This document shows positions 24,059-34,935 of a stretch of DNA of 64,000 bases, piece by piece. The DNA comes from Jaapia argillacea MUCL 33604. Taxonomy: Eukaryota > Basidiomycota > Agaricomycetes > Jaapiales > Jaapiaceae. The notes beneath the pieces were generated by a model. That model did no database searches and was not told the DNA's origin. It was given only the letters and a program-made list of their open reading frames with translations. The position numbers were made by a program, and so were the translations under genes. The DNA is taken from NCBI GenBank assembly GCA_000697665.1, contig KL197713.1:1804181-1868180 (forward strand), given 5' to 3'. Numbering within the stretch: position 1 is the stretch's first letter; each line of letters begins with the position of its first letter.

Positions 24059-25352
24059 TCAAGCACCCTCAGCGGCCTCGGTCGCGGCGGGTCCTGGGCA
24101 GTCCTTCGAGATGTGACTATCAGAGAGAGAAGAGGAGAGTTAACGGAAGATGTGATAAGTCATTGGTAAAGAGCACCCACCCCTCTGAACCACACGTGTA
24201 GCATGCACGCCTCTGGGGTTGAGGGCAGTCCTTGCTAATATGGCCCTGCAAGAGAATGTCAGGAAAATGGCACTGAAAGCCGACGAAGTTGAACTCACGA
24301 AGCCAGAGCAATTGTAGCACTTGGAGCCTTGGACACAGTCACGAGACATGTGTCCTACACCACCACAGGTGTAGCTGCGATGCATCGTGAGATAGTGTTG
24401 TAAGGAAGCCGGGGGAGTACATACCAAGTCTTTTGGGCTCCACCGAAGGAACCGTAGTTTCCTCCTCCTCCGCTGTAACCACCACCGGAAGCTCCACCAG
24501 GGGCCTGGGGGCACGCGCGAGCGATGTGGCCCACCTTGCCACATCGGTAGCACTCAGCACCAGATCCTCCTCCTCCACCGCTGTATCCTCCCCCGGTGTT
24601 GCCGTGATAGCCGCCACCACCACCCGAACCGGTGTTTTGAGGGCAATCACGCGACTAGAAGTCGAGATGATTACAAGACAAATGATGTTGCTTTAAGAGA
24701 CGTTACTTACGATATGACCCTCTTGGCCGCACTTGTAGCACGACTTAGCCTTTGCCTCCATGGTACAATCACGGGAGACATGTCCTTCGAGACCACCTGC
24801 ATCGATCATCGCATCAGCATCGGCAAAGGGGATCTCAAATAGATCGGGAGCGTACAGTTATAACTAGCATGAACAGGACGCAACGTCAGCCCATCCGCTC
24901 TCAACGTTTTCAGAGAGCGCAGCAATCAGAGAATCAATTACCAGGTGGGGGTTCCCGCTTTGGGGCAGCTTGCTGCTTGGTGACCGACTGAGATTTCGTG
25001 GAAACGAATTCATCGATTCAATTTTATGCATTGGCAGAACCGCAGGATTGGTATTTGGGTGGTACATGAAAAACAATAGCCATTAGACGCCGTCAGCAAC
25101 CAAACACACGCGAAGAAAGTGAAGAGCGACAGCGGGCGAAAAAGGGTGGAAAAAGGCAGGACGGATTGTCGAGCACGTATTGAATGGACTAGCGATCGTT
25201 TCGAAGAAATGGCTCCATGAAAAAAACCACTCTCGTAACGAAATCGACCACCAATTCAAAGTACACGAAGCATAACGTAGCGTTAAAAGGACGACAACAC
25301 GAAAACACCACGCACATCCACCACAGTTGAAGCATCCGCGAGCGCCAGCCAT
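24059..25352 (-). CDS. GIS2: Seven-CCHC zinc-knuckle protein (Gis2/Byr3/CNBP family)
   Basis: Eight minus-strand exons: 25352..25316, 24987..24942, 24863..24856, 24796..24711, 24654..24425, 24374..24299, 24245..24181 and 24116..24059; 201 residues. Seven CX2CX4HX4C knuckles occur: [84 protein letters not shown] and [15 protein letters not shown] Gly/Tyr-rich RGG-like linker lies around knuckle 4. Seven knuckles is the Gis2/Byr3 count; the family binds single-stranded RNA/DNA and associates with polysomes and stress granules. Several knuckles are split by introns, and the third exon is only 8 nt yet needed for knuckle 2. Confidence 0.94.
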
Positions 25353-26466
25353 TTTTGAGTTGGGTTTAATGGACAAAAGTCGAGTCTGTTGAATAAAGCG
25401 ATGACAAGCGTCAGAAGCTCTGAGCGTCAAACACACAGGGTGTCGCGTCGAGGCAGAAATCGCTGGGAACACCAGGGATTTGAACATACGTTTGCGATTC
25501 AGAATAGTTTTCAGGGATCGGTGAACGACGCCTCGTAAAATCAAAGGATATTGAAGGGGAGAGAAAAGCACTGCGATGGTGGATCAGAAGAAAAAACACA
25601 ACGATCCTTATGCATTACATAACCGACGAACATATATATACGCCTCGAACACGTGTGGCGGAGCGCCCGAATCTCTGCCTCGTTGCCCCCACATTGTCGA
25701 AACCCGGCGGCAACGCTCTGCTTCCGTTCATGTAAAATTAAATCCTGGCCCTCAGCATCTTGAGCGACGCTGGCTCGCCGAAACGACTGGTGGAACCGCT
25801 TTTTCAAGCGATTTTTTCTGTCGATGGTCGAGCGAGGCGCTCCCCAAAATCTGTTCGGCTCACCGAAGCGCTCAAATCATGCGCCGATTTAGTACCGATC
25901 TGCGGGCTTGGTGAGTTGCTAGAAGTCGTGCCCTGCACAGTACCTGAACCTTGTCTGGCAGTGGCGCAAGACCCATTATCTAGAATATATCGGTCGTTGG
26001 AACACTTGTGAGCAACGCAAGCCCAAGCAGCTATGGACTCTTGCATCTCGTCGCTACCAGCGTAGCTGGCGCAAAGGAACGGCCTTCCCCCTCAATCCCA
26101 GAGATGCAACTAGTAAAGTGACCACCGCCTGCTTGTTCCCCGAGCTGGCGAAGCCGTGAGTAGCTCCTATGTTAGATTGGAAATGCTGCCACCGCTATCT
26201 CATTGTTCCATCAAGGACATCTGGATTCCACCATCAAAACGCCTTGTAAGTACCCTCACATTTGCCTTGCTCCATCAACACGAGGGCAACTAGGTGGTCG
26301 GTCCGATTCCACACTATCTGCACAGGTCGGGCCAAGATTCAGAGGCAAGGGCGAAGACGGCTCATCAGGGGAATAGATAATCTACACTAATGTCCTTGTG
26401 TACATACTTCTTACATGATACTCACTCCTTCTCCCCGTCCATTATCCCTTTCGCTTGGAAGAAATT
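25353..26466. other. Intergenic spacer
   Basis: 1.1 kb between the GIS2 start and the 3' end of the DUF6534 gene. Only overlapping short frames on both strands; none recognised. Confidence 0.5.
25630..25641 (-). promoter_or_regulatory. Possible TATA element upstream of GIS2
   Basis: An alternating ATATATATA tract lies about 280 bp upstream of the start codon, within range if the leader is long. Position only. Confidence 0.25.
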
Positions 26467-28302
26467 TTAACTTGAAATGCTCCTGGCAGACATGGTGGTT
26501 CCAACGACCGTAGACCCAGGACAGCGCTCGCGGTTGGCAAATTTGATTTGCGATAGTTCAACAGCGAATCCACCATGGAGATGTTCGGACATATCTTTGC
26601 GAGCGTTCAAGCTGAAAGTTCTCATTTAGATTCTAGAATCACTCCGTCAAAAAGGGCTGACCTCGCAAGGAAGGAATTGGCATAAACTAGTTGGGTTAAA
26701 GTTAGCGTTATCTCCAGACAGTATAAGGAAATCTCGTCGTACGTTTCCCTTGTATGTTGATCAGGACAATGAATAATAGATTTCCTGGAAGAGCCAGATA
26801 CTGGAGGGGAGACGATGTGTCAGTGTCGCACCCGAAATCTCCGTCACAAATCATACCGTGGTTAAAATGAGGATGGAAGTGACGCTAAAGTTTATCATCT
26901 GAGTTCCCATTAATGAATGTGATGGAGTGGAGAACTCACGAGGTAAGAGCGCTGGTGTGAACCGTACTAGCCATCAATCGGCGAACCACATCGCCAGTCC
27001 TGGATCTCCACACATTCTCAGCCGTTGCCTCCCAACGCAGAAAGAGGAAATTCCTACGATGCTAGACCGCTTTTCGCCCTCCAGAGATAGTAGATCAACG
27101 CTCCTGAACAGACCGAGTCCAGGATCACAGACGACGAAATTCCGAGAACGATCGTATGCTGAACCAGGCGTCAGCGCTGTGTGGCGTTGGGAGAATGAGA
27201 GATGTAATAAACCTTGCAAGTGATACATTTGGCGTCTGGAAATCGGCCAGCGCGAAACCTGGTAGAAATCCTTTGAGCGAAATGACTACTCAGGAGACAG
27301 TGCCAAAATAACGGACATTAGGACTGCGTTAGCTGCGACAACCTGAAGTTAGAAAATTCAAAGGACACTGGATGAAAATAAGATAAAAACGAACCGGTGG
27401 CAGCCCCTGCAGAGAGTCCAAATCACTAAGCACAAGGAATCGCAGTGCATCGACAAGAGACTTGCCGTATCTCAGAAAGCCGAAGACGAACTACCAGTAG
27501 CACAAAAATGTCAATTCACTGCTGTTTAATGGAGACAGATGCTCACCATAATGGCCATGAGTGTTATGTTCCGGTTACTCACTAAAACGGTGGTTAAGTG
27601 GATTAAATTATCAAATCGCAAGGGGGCTCTCACTGATGCAAACTCGTTTGATGTAGTAGCTGGTCGGTTTCGTGAGAGAGGACAGGGATTGGAGGTTACT
27701 GGATAATTACCTATGCACCAAACCAGCTATTAAGACCTAGAACGATAGCGGCCGAGTGAGAGAAAAGATTTATGTCGAGGGTAGCTTGAACATACCGTCA
27801 TCAAATATGCTGGCTACCGTGAACAAGGATTACATGGCTGGAAATGGACTCCAACAAATGCATCAGGCTTACCACGCAACTCCTAGTCGCAGAAGGACGG
27901 TCAGAAACTTCGTGGGCCGATGGATATAAAGGCACGCGTACGTGGGGATGGTTTCAAGATATTTAAAATCCCCGAAATGAGGGATGAGATATGAATATAT
28001 GGAATGAATGCAGAAGGCTGTGTGCGCTGATTCCAGAATGAAGACAAGCCCGACCTATGCGTCGGTGTTAACTTGGACAGGACTGTCGTAAAGCGCTGCA
28101 CGTACCATGAGCTTGAGAGACCGTTCATCCTCGCGGTAGGCCAGGTAGTAGCTGTACACTTGCACAATGGTGATACCATACAATCTAAACCACGGAATGA
28201 TGAGTGCGACGAACTTGAACGTTCTGGTGTGGGGAGGACAACGGACATGGAGACGATGAAAAATCCAATAAGGAGAGTTCCTTGAGCGTCCTCGATGGCC
28301 AT
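26467..28302 (-). CDS. DUF6534-type multi-spanning membrane protein, copy A
   Basis: Many short minus-strand exons. The first three are firm: 28302..28247 (MAIEDAQGTLLIGFFIVS), 28184..28106 (LYGITIVQVYSYYLAYREDE) and one starting at 28054 (VGLVFILESAHTAFCIHSIY, then PHFGDFKYLETIP). Later exons give TKPTSYYIKRVCIS, FVFGFLRYGKSLVDAL, a helix with VILDSVCSGALIYYLWRAKS, DVVRRLMASTVHTSALTS, YLALPGNLLFIVLINIQGK, VYANSFLAR and the hallmark SLNARKDM, ending at the stop at 26467. The order and motifs fit the basidiomycete DUF6534 family, with about seven predicted membrane helices and no known function. Exons between about 27900 and 27660 (helices 3-4) are not securely placed. Confidence 0.8.
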
Positions 28303-28984
28303 TGGATTCAAAGAGGGATGGGAAAATGAGGCTTAAGCATTGGAACATTGTGGGATTATACTGCACGGTGGAGGACCCCAGCTGGCGGAAAGAAACTAGC
28401 TAAGAGGTTGGAGGAACGGGCTAACCAGAAAAGACAATCAGGGGATGACCACAGCCAGCACTATTACGGACATACCTACACACCCCAACGGTGGAGATAG
28501 AGAGTATCACGGGAGCCGTATACAGCCCGTGGTCGCAGAGGCGACGCTGCGATGGGGTGCGATCACAAACCGTGTAAGGGACCGGGCGATGGAGCCAATC
28601 AGAACTTCTCGCATAAAATGGGAGCTTGATGCGACCGCAATCAAGGTAGATCGGTTAACTCAACATGGAAACGCGAGTTTATTAATGAATATGTTGACAG
28701 GGCGAGAGCAAGCCGTTTGGATGAGAGACGAACAATCAAGAGATGGGTGCAAGAAAGGGGCAGGCATGGCAAACTGACAGCCGATGCTTGAGCAGTGGTA
28801 TATTAAGGCGAGAACAATGACTTCGAGTTTGCATCCTGGAGTTGAATCCATTGGGACTCGGACCCTGCTAGTAACAAAGAACAAATTAGACTCGTCCGGT
28901 AACTCGGGTTGCTTTTGAATACCGGTGCTGTGTCAAAGCTTAAAGTGCCAGATAATCACCGGAATCCCGCGATGAGGCAGGTAA

Positions 28985-30480
28985 CAATCACTTGGGCGCT
29001 TTGGGGAAGCAGACAGTTACCCTATGGAGATCGACTTTGACGCAGTCATTAGCCACGATCCAGTTGTGAGCATCGGATGAAATGGATAAGAGAGAGGGAG
29101 TTTGGCGATTGGACCTTGCCACGCAATGCCTCCGATGTAGAAACTTGTGCTGGTGATCAACGAGAATGGGTGGGCCCACAGAATCCCGGCACAAGGGCGT
29201 CCGTAACGTATGAAGGCCGGATGATACGTGCATCTGAAGGGGAAGATGACGGCAGAAACGGTGAGCACAACGAATGATTTCAAACGAATGAAGTCGCAAT
29301 CCGTTGTTCAATAGTGCACAGAAGGACGACATGACGAACTATCTGAAGTATACAGACACACCTGATGGCTAAGGGGCGTACTGGAGACAGAGGCGTAAGG
29401 TGCAATGTAGCCGTGTACCAAGGGTACGGCAGTAACAATGGATCCCCTGCGGAGCGACTAATGAACTAGCTCGCAACCTAGTGAAGCCTGAGGATCACCG
29501 GCACCGGTCAACAGCGAGTCAATCGGCACATCGTACGTACAGAGTGCCGTACGAATTGTGCGTCTAACAGAATTTCACGTATAGTTATGAGTGGGATCAA
29601 AACAGTGGACGTACTAGGGCAACTTTGGGAATGACACATCCGGTCAGTTGATACACCGGAGAAAACGACGAGGCCCACATAACGAGAGGCCGGTGAAATG
29701 GAGTTCAGTCAAAATTTCGCCAGTCTAAGTGGAATGACGGACATGAAACATACCGAGAATTTGAAGCGATCGACGATATTGTATCATGACGAGGGGAGAC
29801 TAAGCAAGGACCCGCAGCTTTTCAATGCAATCAACAGATCAAGTCCAGCCAAACCGTCCATGTGAAGTGATGCGCGAATGATGCTGAATCTGATCAAAGA
29901 GCACGAAACAGCTGCGCAGCGGCGGAATTCCGCGGGAAAGGGTCATAGGGATTCTATGAAGCATGAAGCACAAGAAAAGCTTAGGATGTATAGAGACCGG
30001 TTTTCCTGGTGGATGCCCTGCGACTCCTGCGCCGCCATACGTTGCGGCATCTGTCCGAGAATGCCATTCAGAATTCCACTGAACGAACTTTTTCCCGGAG
30101 GCTGGGCACCATCATACTGGACAAATTGGACTTACATGGTGACCGAGGGTCCACTTCGCGGTGGCTTAAGCGTAAAAAAAAAAGGCTATGTAGGAGCGAT
30201 CAAATTTGCCTGTGCCCGCTGGAAACATTGTGGCGTGATAGGAGTCTTGATTTCCGATGGAGAAAATTTGCTGTCAATACCATAAGTATCATCGCGGCAT
30301 GTAACACCAGTGAGAGCTAGCAAATCCTACCATCTGAAAATCACCATGCGGTAGAGCGTCAGGCCGTACGGGGAGAGTCCCTGAGAGGCGAGGAGAGAGG
30401 GATCACCGGTTAATAAAGTAGTTTGGGATGGAAAATAGGTGGATTGAGGGGCCGAAGGTCAATCCGAACGCCACAGCGAA
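28985..30480 (-). other. Possible unrecognised multi-exon membrane-protein gene or relic
   Basis: Minus-strand tracts that look like exons: about 30480..30406 (FAVAFGLTFGPSIHLFSIPN), 29446..29362 (SIVTAVPLVHGYIAPYASVS, AG before and GTGTGT after) and 29283..29017 (SFVVLTVSAVIFPF, later GILWAHPFSLITSTSFYIGG). All are hydrophobic, as in membrane proteins. I recognise no family and could not link them in frame, so this may be a real gene of a divergent family or a decayed one. Confidence 0.25.
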
Positions 30481-30985
30481 ACTAAAAGGTCAGCCGACCG
30501 GCAAATAATGAAACCATTGAACTTAGCGAAGCCAGAATTGCGGTCGGAGAACACCAGGAGGGGCTAGTGTTTGGCTCGTGAAGTGCCATTGGATGGAACC
30601 AATCTCCTGAAAGTGTAATCTCCGCGAGGCAAGTGATTCGTGGTGAGAACGATAGTTTACAAAGGGACAATGAGAAATATTGAGCGCTGCGGAGATGGAG
30701 AGAGTTATGCAAATGACCCGTAGCTGGCCCCGGCCGCGACAATGGTGCCACAGTCATGGCTGTCGGACGAGCGACTGTTCTTGGACGTCTCGGTATGAAG
30801 AGACAGTGGTAACGTGCGGAAAGCCACCAAGAGATCTTCTTCGATGGGAACATTTGTTACGGTGGCCGCCCGTTCGTCGGCAGATATCATGTTCCTGCCA
30901 TTGGGATAAACGGTCGTTCAGCTTCGATCAGTAAATCTTGACTTGCCAGAGCCTTGAAGAGACTAGCTGATACCAGTGAGAGCAA

Positions 30986-31216
30986 TTAACTATCAGAGTC
31001 CAAATCCGACGGTGGTGATTGTAGCCACGATTCTAAATTGGAGGGATCCGATAACTTGGATCCCTTGTCCAACAGGTACTTAGGCGCAAGGTAGTCCCGA
31101 ATTTCACGATCTATGTGGGAGCGGTATTCGTTCAACTTGGATTTACGTTCCCTGCCTGTGGTCCGAAAAGTGTCAGAGTTCGTCTTGAGTCTAGTCATAA
31201 AGATGCTACCACTCAC
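30986..31216 (-). CDS. Possible 3' part of a small unrecognised gene
   Basis: Minus-strand frame whose last part reads KLNEYRSHIDREIRDYLAPK and ends in an acidic, serine-rich tail, WLQSPPSDLDSDS. It looks coding (charged, amphipathic, no low-complexity shadow). Introns are possible near 31230 and 31160, and a start at about 31283 (MSVPKAW) cannot be joined with confidence. No family recognised. Confidence 0.3.
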   Translation of the reverse strand: MSGSIFMTRLKTNSDTFRTTGRERKSKLNEYRSHIDREIRDYLAPKYLLDKGSKLSDPSNLESWLQSPPSDLDSDS

Positions 31217-31639
31217 CGTGAGGACACGACCGAGTAGAATATCAACCCCCCTTTCACCAAGCCTTAGGCACGCTCATCCTGCATGATGCATGATTAGCAT
31301 CGCTCAAGGCCAATCGACGCAGGGTATAAACCGTGACAGCCTGGATAAGGAGCCCAGCCAGATATTTTGGGTGTCGCGTGGCATGACGACAGGGGGTAAA
31401 CTGCCGGCTGCAATTGTGGCAACACTCTCCCTCGAACCTTTCACATCACCTTGCAACAGCGAAACCTCATTGTAATTTTGTGCTATTGTTCTCTACCGCT
31501 CTTTCTTGCTACCTGCCACGATCTCAGACACCCTTCGCATCCAGAATTTAATCCAGGAGAATCACACCAGCCATAAGCCCGAGACACTTTTCAAACAGTA
31601 TTTGGCACAAATACCTGCACCTCTCGCTGTTACAACAAC

Positions 31640-32586
31640 ATGGCAGGCATTTCATGGCACTACGTTCTTAAATTCATCATCACTGGTACCCCTAGGATCA
31701 TCTCACCATTTCACCATTTGTGCTAATTCTTCGTTTAACTTTGCAGGTGATTCGGCGGTGGGAAAGTCCTCGCTCCTCATCCGCCTAACCGACCAACGCT
31801 TCATCACGAACCCCGATCCAACGGTGCGTATTCTCCCACCCCTCCCCTCTTCCCTCTCCCTTACTTTCTATCCTCTTGTTACACAATCAATCGTTTCTCA
31901 ATGTCATCATCTGCGCAGCTAGGAGTTGAATTCGGCTCCAAGCTGATTAATATCGAAGAGCAGAACAAGGTTGTCAAGCTACAATGCTGGGATACGGCTG
32001 GTACGGAATCCTTCAGGTCCATAACGAGGTCGTATTATCGAGGTGCTGCGGGGTGTCTTTTGGTTTACGATGTTACAAATCGAACAAGTACGTCCCCCTT
32101 CACCTCCTTAAGACTCGTCGTTCGTTAACATCTCGCCGTGTGATAGCGTTTACAAATGCCCGCACCTGGCTCGCGGACGTCAGAGAGCACGCAGACCCAC
32201 ACTTGACCTGCATCCTCGTCGGCAACAAAGTGGATCTATGCTCCGATGACTCCTCTACTTCAGCGTCGGGGAAGCATCGAGAAGTGCCCACAGAGGAAGC
32301 GGAGTTGTGGGCGAAGGAAGAGGGACTGCTGTTCGTCGAGGCTAGTGCGAAGAGTGGACAGAATGTACAGGAGGCGTTTGAGAAGGCCACGAGAGATATA
32401 TTGGATAAGATTCAGAGGGGCGTGTTTGAAGATGATCGGGTGAGCTCTTGTCGATAATCTTCTGGCCGAGGTGGGGATGCTGAAGAGTTTTGTTTGCAGT
32501 CACCGGGTGTCAAGTCATCAAGACCGAACAACAACAGCTTAACGCTGGAGTCTTCAAAGGCTAGAGGGACTTGTTGTAATACATGA
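31640..32586 (+). CDS. Rab4-type small GTPase
   Basis: Exons 31640..31685, 31747..31823, 31919..32087, 32147..32439 and 32500..32586 give 223 residues. G1 P-loop GDSAVGKS (16-23), [10 protein letters not shown] after switch I (the Rab4 signature), G3 WDTAG (65-69), NKVD for G4, SAK for G5, and a C-terminal GTCCNT in which Cys220/Cys221 are the likely geranylgeranyl sites. Rab4 proteins act in early-endosome recycling. Unusually, the residue after DTAG is Thr70, where Ras-like GTPases normally have the catalytic Gln. The insert [16 protein letters not shown] after NKVDLC is longer than in animal Rab4. All introns are GT-AG. The gene converges on the phosphatase gene, with 289 bp between stop codons. 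Confidence 0.92.
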
Positions 32587-32875
32587 CGGGACGGGACGTT
32601 GTACCAAGGACTTCTTGATGTATGTATGATACCTGTGATCACCACCCAGCTTACCTTACACAATTTAATATGGATGACCTTGACCCTTTCTATTCAAGTC
32701 GGTATAGCATGCAATGCGAAGTGTATGATCAACGTGACGCTAAACAAATCTAGTCCAGCAGCGGAATTATAGCCTCCATAATGGCGATTACAGTACTTTC
32801 GAAAAGTCCGTCCCTCGAGACAAACAGAGGACACAACCAGGACACAACAGCCTCCACACAGGGAGGTATCGACCC

Positions 32876-33430
32876 TCATCGCTTCCTCGTCCCTCTACTA
32901 CCCCCAAGCGAATCCGCATACTCCTGCAACTGACTGATAAACCCAAAGTTCGGTTCCGCCACACTCCTCTTGCTCTTGATATACCCTACAGCCTGCGCCG
33001 GCGTCCACCCATACGTCGCCATCAAATACGCCGCAACGACGCTCGCACTCCTGCTCACTCCCTGTAGACAATGTACCAAGACTTTCGAGTTGGGATCGCG
33101 GAGTGCGTCTCGAAGGAATTGAGTTGATGTGGGGAGATGAGCGGCTAGTTCGGAGAACGGCGAGTCTTCGAGTGGGATTTGGGCATGTGTTAGTGGGAGG
33201 GAGAAGGAAGGGTGGGAGGATGAAGATGGTATCGCGACGTAGCCTCGCATTGCGGAGAGGACGTGTGTGATCCCGAGGTGGGAGAGGATTTTGGGGTCTT
33301 CGGCTACTGTGAGATCAGAGATGTACAGTCTTGGGAGGATTTCAGAGATGTCCGGACGGGCGTTGGATATCGATGGTGACGACGCGTATGATGGGGAGAA
33401 ACAGTTTGGTGAACGTAGGGATGCGGACAT
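32876..33430 (-). CDS. Dual-specificity protein phosphatase
   Basis: Intronless frame of 184 residues. Residues about 25-180 form a DSP catalytic domain: ISEILPRLYISDLTVAED at the start, the general acid region with Asp89 (PLEDSPF), and the signature HCLQGVSRSAS with nucleophile Cys121 and Arg127 (HCX5R with S). AYLMATYGWTPAQAVGYIKS follows as in other small atypical DSPs. The enzyme would remove phosphate from Tyr and Ser/Thr; targets are unknown. No kinase-interaction or CH2 domain is present. It is a compact stand-alone DSP with a Ser-rich N-terminus of about 24 residues. Confidence 0.94.
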   Translation of the reverse strand: MSASLRSPNCFSPSYASSPSISNARPDISEILPRLYISDLTVAEDPKILSHLGITHVLSAMRGYVAIPSSSSHPSFSLPLTHAQIPLEDSPFSELAAHLPTSTQFLRDALRDPNSKVLVHCLQGVSRSASVVAAYLMATYGWTPAQAVGYIKSKRSVAEPNFGFISQLQEYADSLGGSRGTRKR

Positions 33431-34714
33431 GACTGTGAGATGGTTCAGAAGTCTGGGTGATGGTAATACGCCTGTGTTATACTATGTTGGAGATAAAGTC
33501 TAGGCCAGCCACTCACCAATGAAGGATGTTCGTCAGCCGACTAAGGGGCTAGTAATGCGGAGTGGCGTGGACGAGCGTCGAGATAAATGAGAGACAAGAG
33601 CTTGAATAGACGCTGCGATCCAGTAACCAAGGAGTTTAAAAGGGGTCGGGGGGTGGGCGGCGGGGAGATGATGTGGCTCGGGGAGGTGTGAATGTCTCGG
33701 ATCACAAATGTGCTTAGTCCACAATGCCACCAACACTGGTCATTGTCCCCCTCAAGCACATCCAGTATATATACCCAGCAGAGGTGAGATGACAAGGACA
33801 GAGCGTAAAATAAAATTCATCAGGTAAAGAACCACCATGGCGTGAAGCCCCGACGGCGGTTTGATTGAGAGCCGGACAAGAAATGATGGACCAGTGCGAA
33901 CTGATGGGGCTCGTACACCATGTCAAGGAAAGTCACTAGAGCCGAAAGGGAAAACTCTTGATGAACCGGGTTCGGTATCCTTTGTAACCTGAGAGTGCAG
34001 CGTTGATGTCGGCCAAAGGTCGTATTCTGTCATCACGTACGAAAGATGGCTGTGATTTCCAGTCGTGTCTGCGGCTTATTCGCTGTATGATCCGTCAAAA
34101 CAGGCAGGACGACGGAGAAAATTTGGCGCGGAGAAGTTGCAGGCTCCGCTTCCGACGATAGCTGTGCGTTCGGCGCATGGCTGTGGACGTCGGGCAGCGA
34201 GTTGCTGGTTCGACTCGGGGCAGTGCCCATGGGAGAAGTGACGATGCCAGGCATCCGTGGATCATCCTTACTGCCGGCGTGTTCAGCTCACCGACTGACA
34301 GAATTACCGTTCTGCCCCCTGCTATAGGGAACTCGGTGCTCTTAGTGTGGATATTTGCACTGGATGACTTCATAAAATGTCCACCAAGATAGACACGATG
34401 TCAAGTTTTAACTCAGGATCTGCTGCACGAGACTGCAACGAGGTCGGTCGTGTCGTCATCCGTTCACATGAGGCTAGGGGAATGCAGGAGGACAATGGGA
34501 TGAGGCGGAAGGATGGGGAATGGAGTTGGAACGTCGGAGATCTTCCTAGTCACACAAGAATGATGCCTCGAGATCTATTGAATGGACAACATGGGCAGTA
34601 GTAGGTAGAAACATGTAAGTACGAATGCACAGAGAATCCTGATACATGCACCTGACGAGGGAGAAAGAGATCGGAGAAAGGAGGGAACGAAATCGTATAA
34701 AGACAACTAGTAAA
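33431..34714. other. Intergenic spacer
   Basis: 1.3 kb upstream of the phosphatase and downstream of eIF4A copy 1. It includes an ATATATAC tract at about 33767. Open frames are short and overlapping; nothing recognised. Confidence 0.5.
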
Positions 34715-34935
34715 ATGCTGATGGGCCACGATCAACGTGCAGAGTGTGTAGAGACAATCAACAACAATAGAGCGTGTCATCATGGCGAGAGAGTGATCAC
34801 GAGGGCGCGGACAAAGACGAGGATAACAGAAACCTTTTGTAGACTGCTACAGTGATGAGAAAAGCAGGAGAGTTCGTTTGATCGTTGGGTTGTTCGAATT
34901 GCTGGATGCGGCTGATCGATGGGAGTGTTCGTGAT
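34715..34935. repeat. eIF4A 3' flank, unit 1
   Basis: GCTGATGGGCCACGATCAA, CAACAATAGAGCGTGTCA and AACCTTTTGTAGACTG are shared with 37435..37636 and 39960..40180. It marks the left part of each duplicated unit. Confidence 0.8.

Larger units (their letters stand above)
28303..31639. other. Poorly resolved spacer with exon-like tracts
   Basis: 3.3 kb between the DUF6534 start and the Rab gene. It must hold both promoters. Several hydrophobic open tracts on the minus strand are bounded by plausible splice sites (separate entry), but no complete gene could be assembled. A nine-base A run lies near 30174. Confidence 0.4.
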
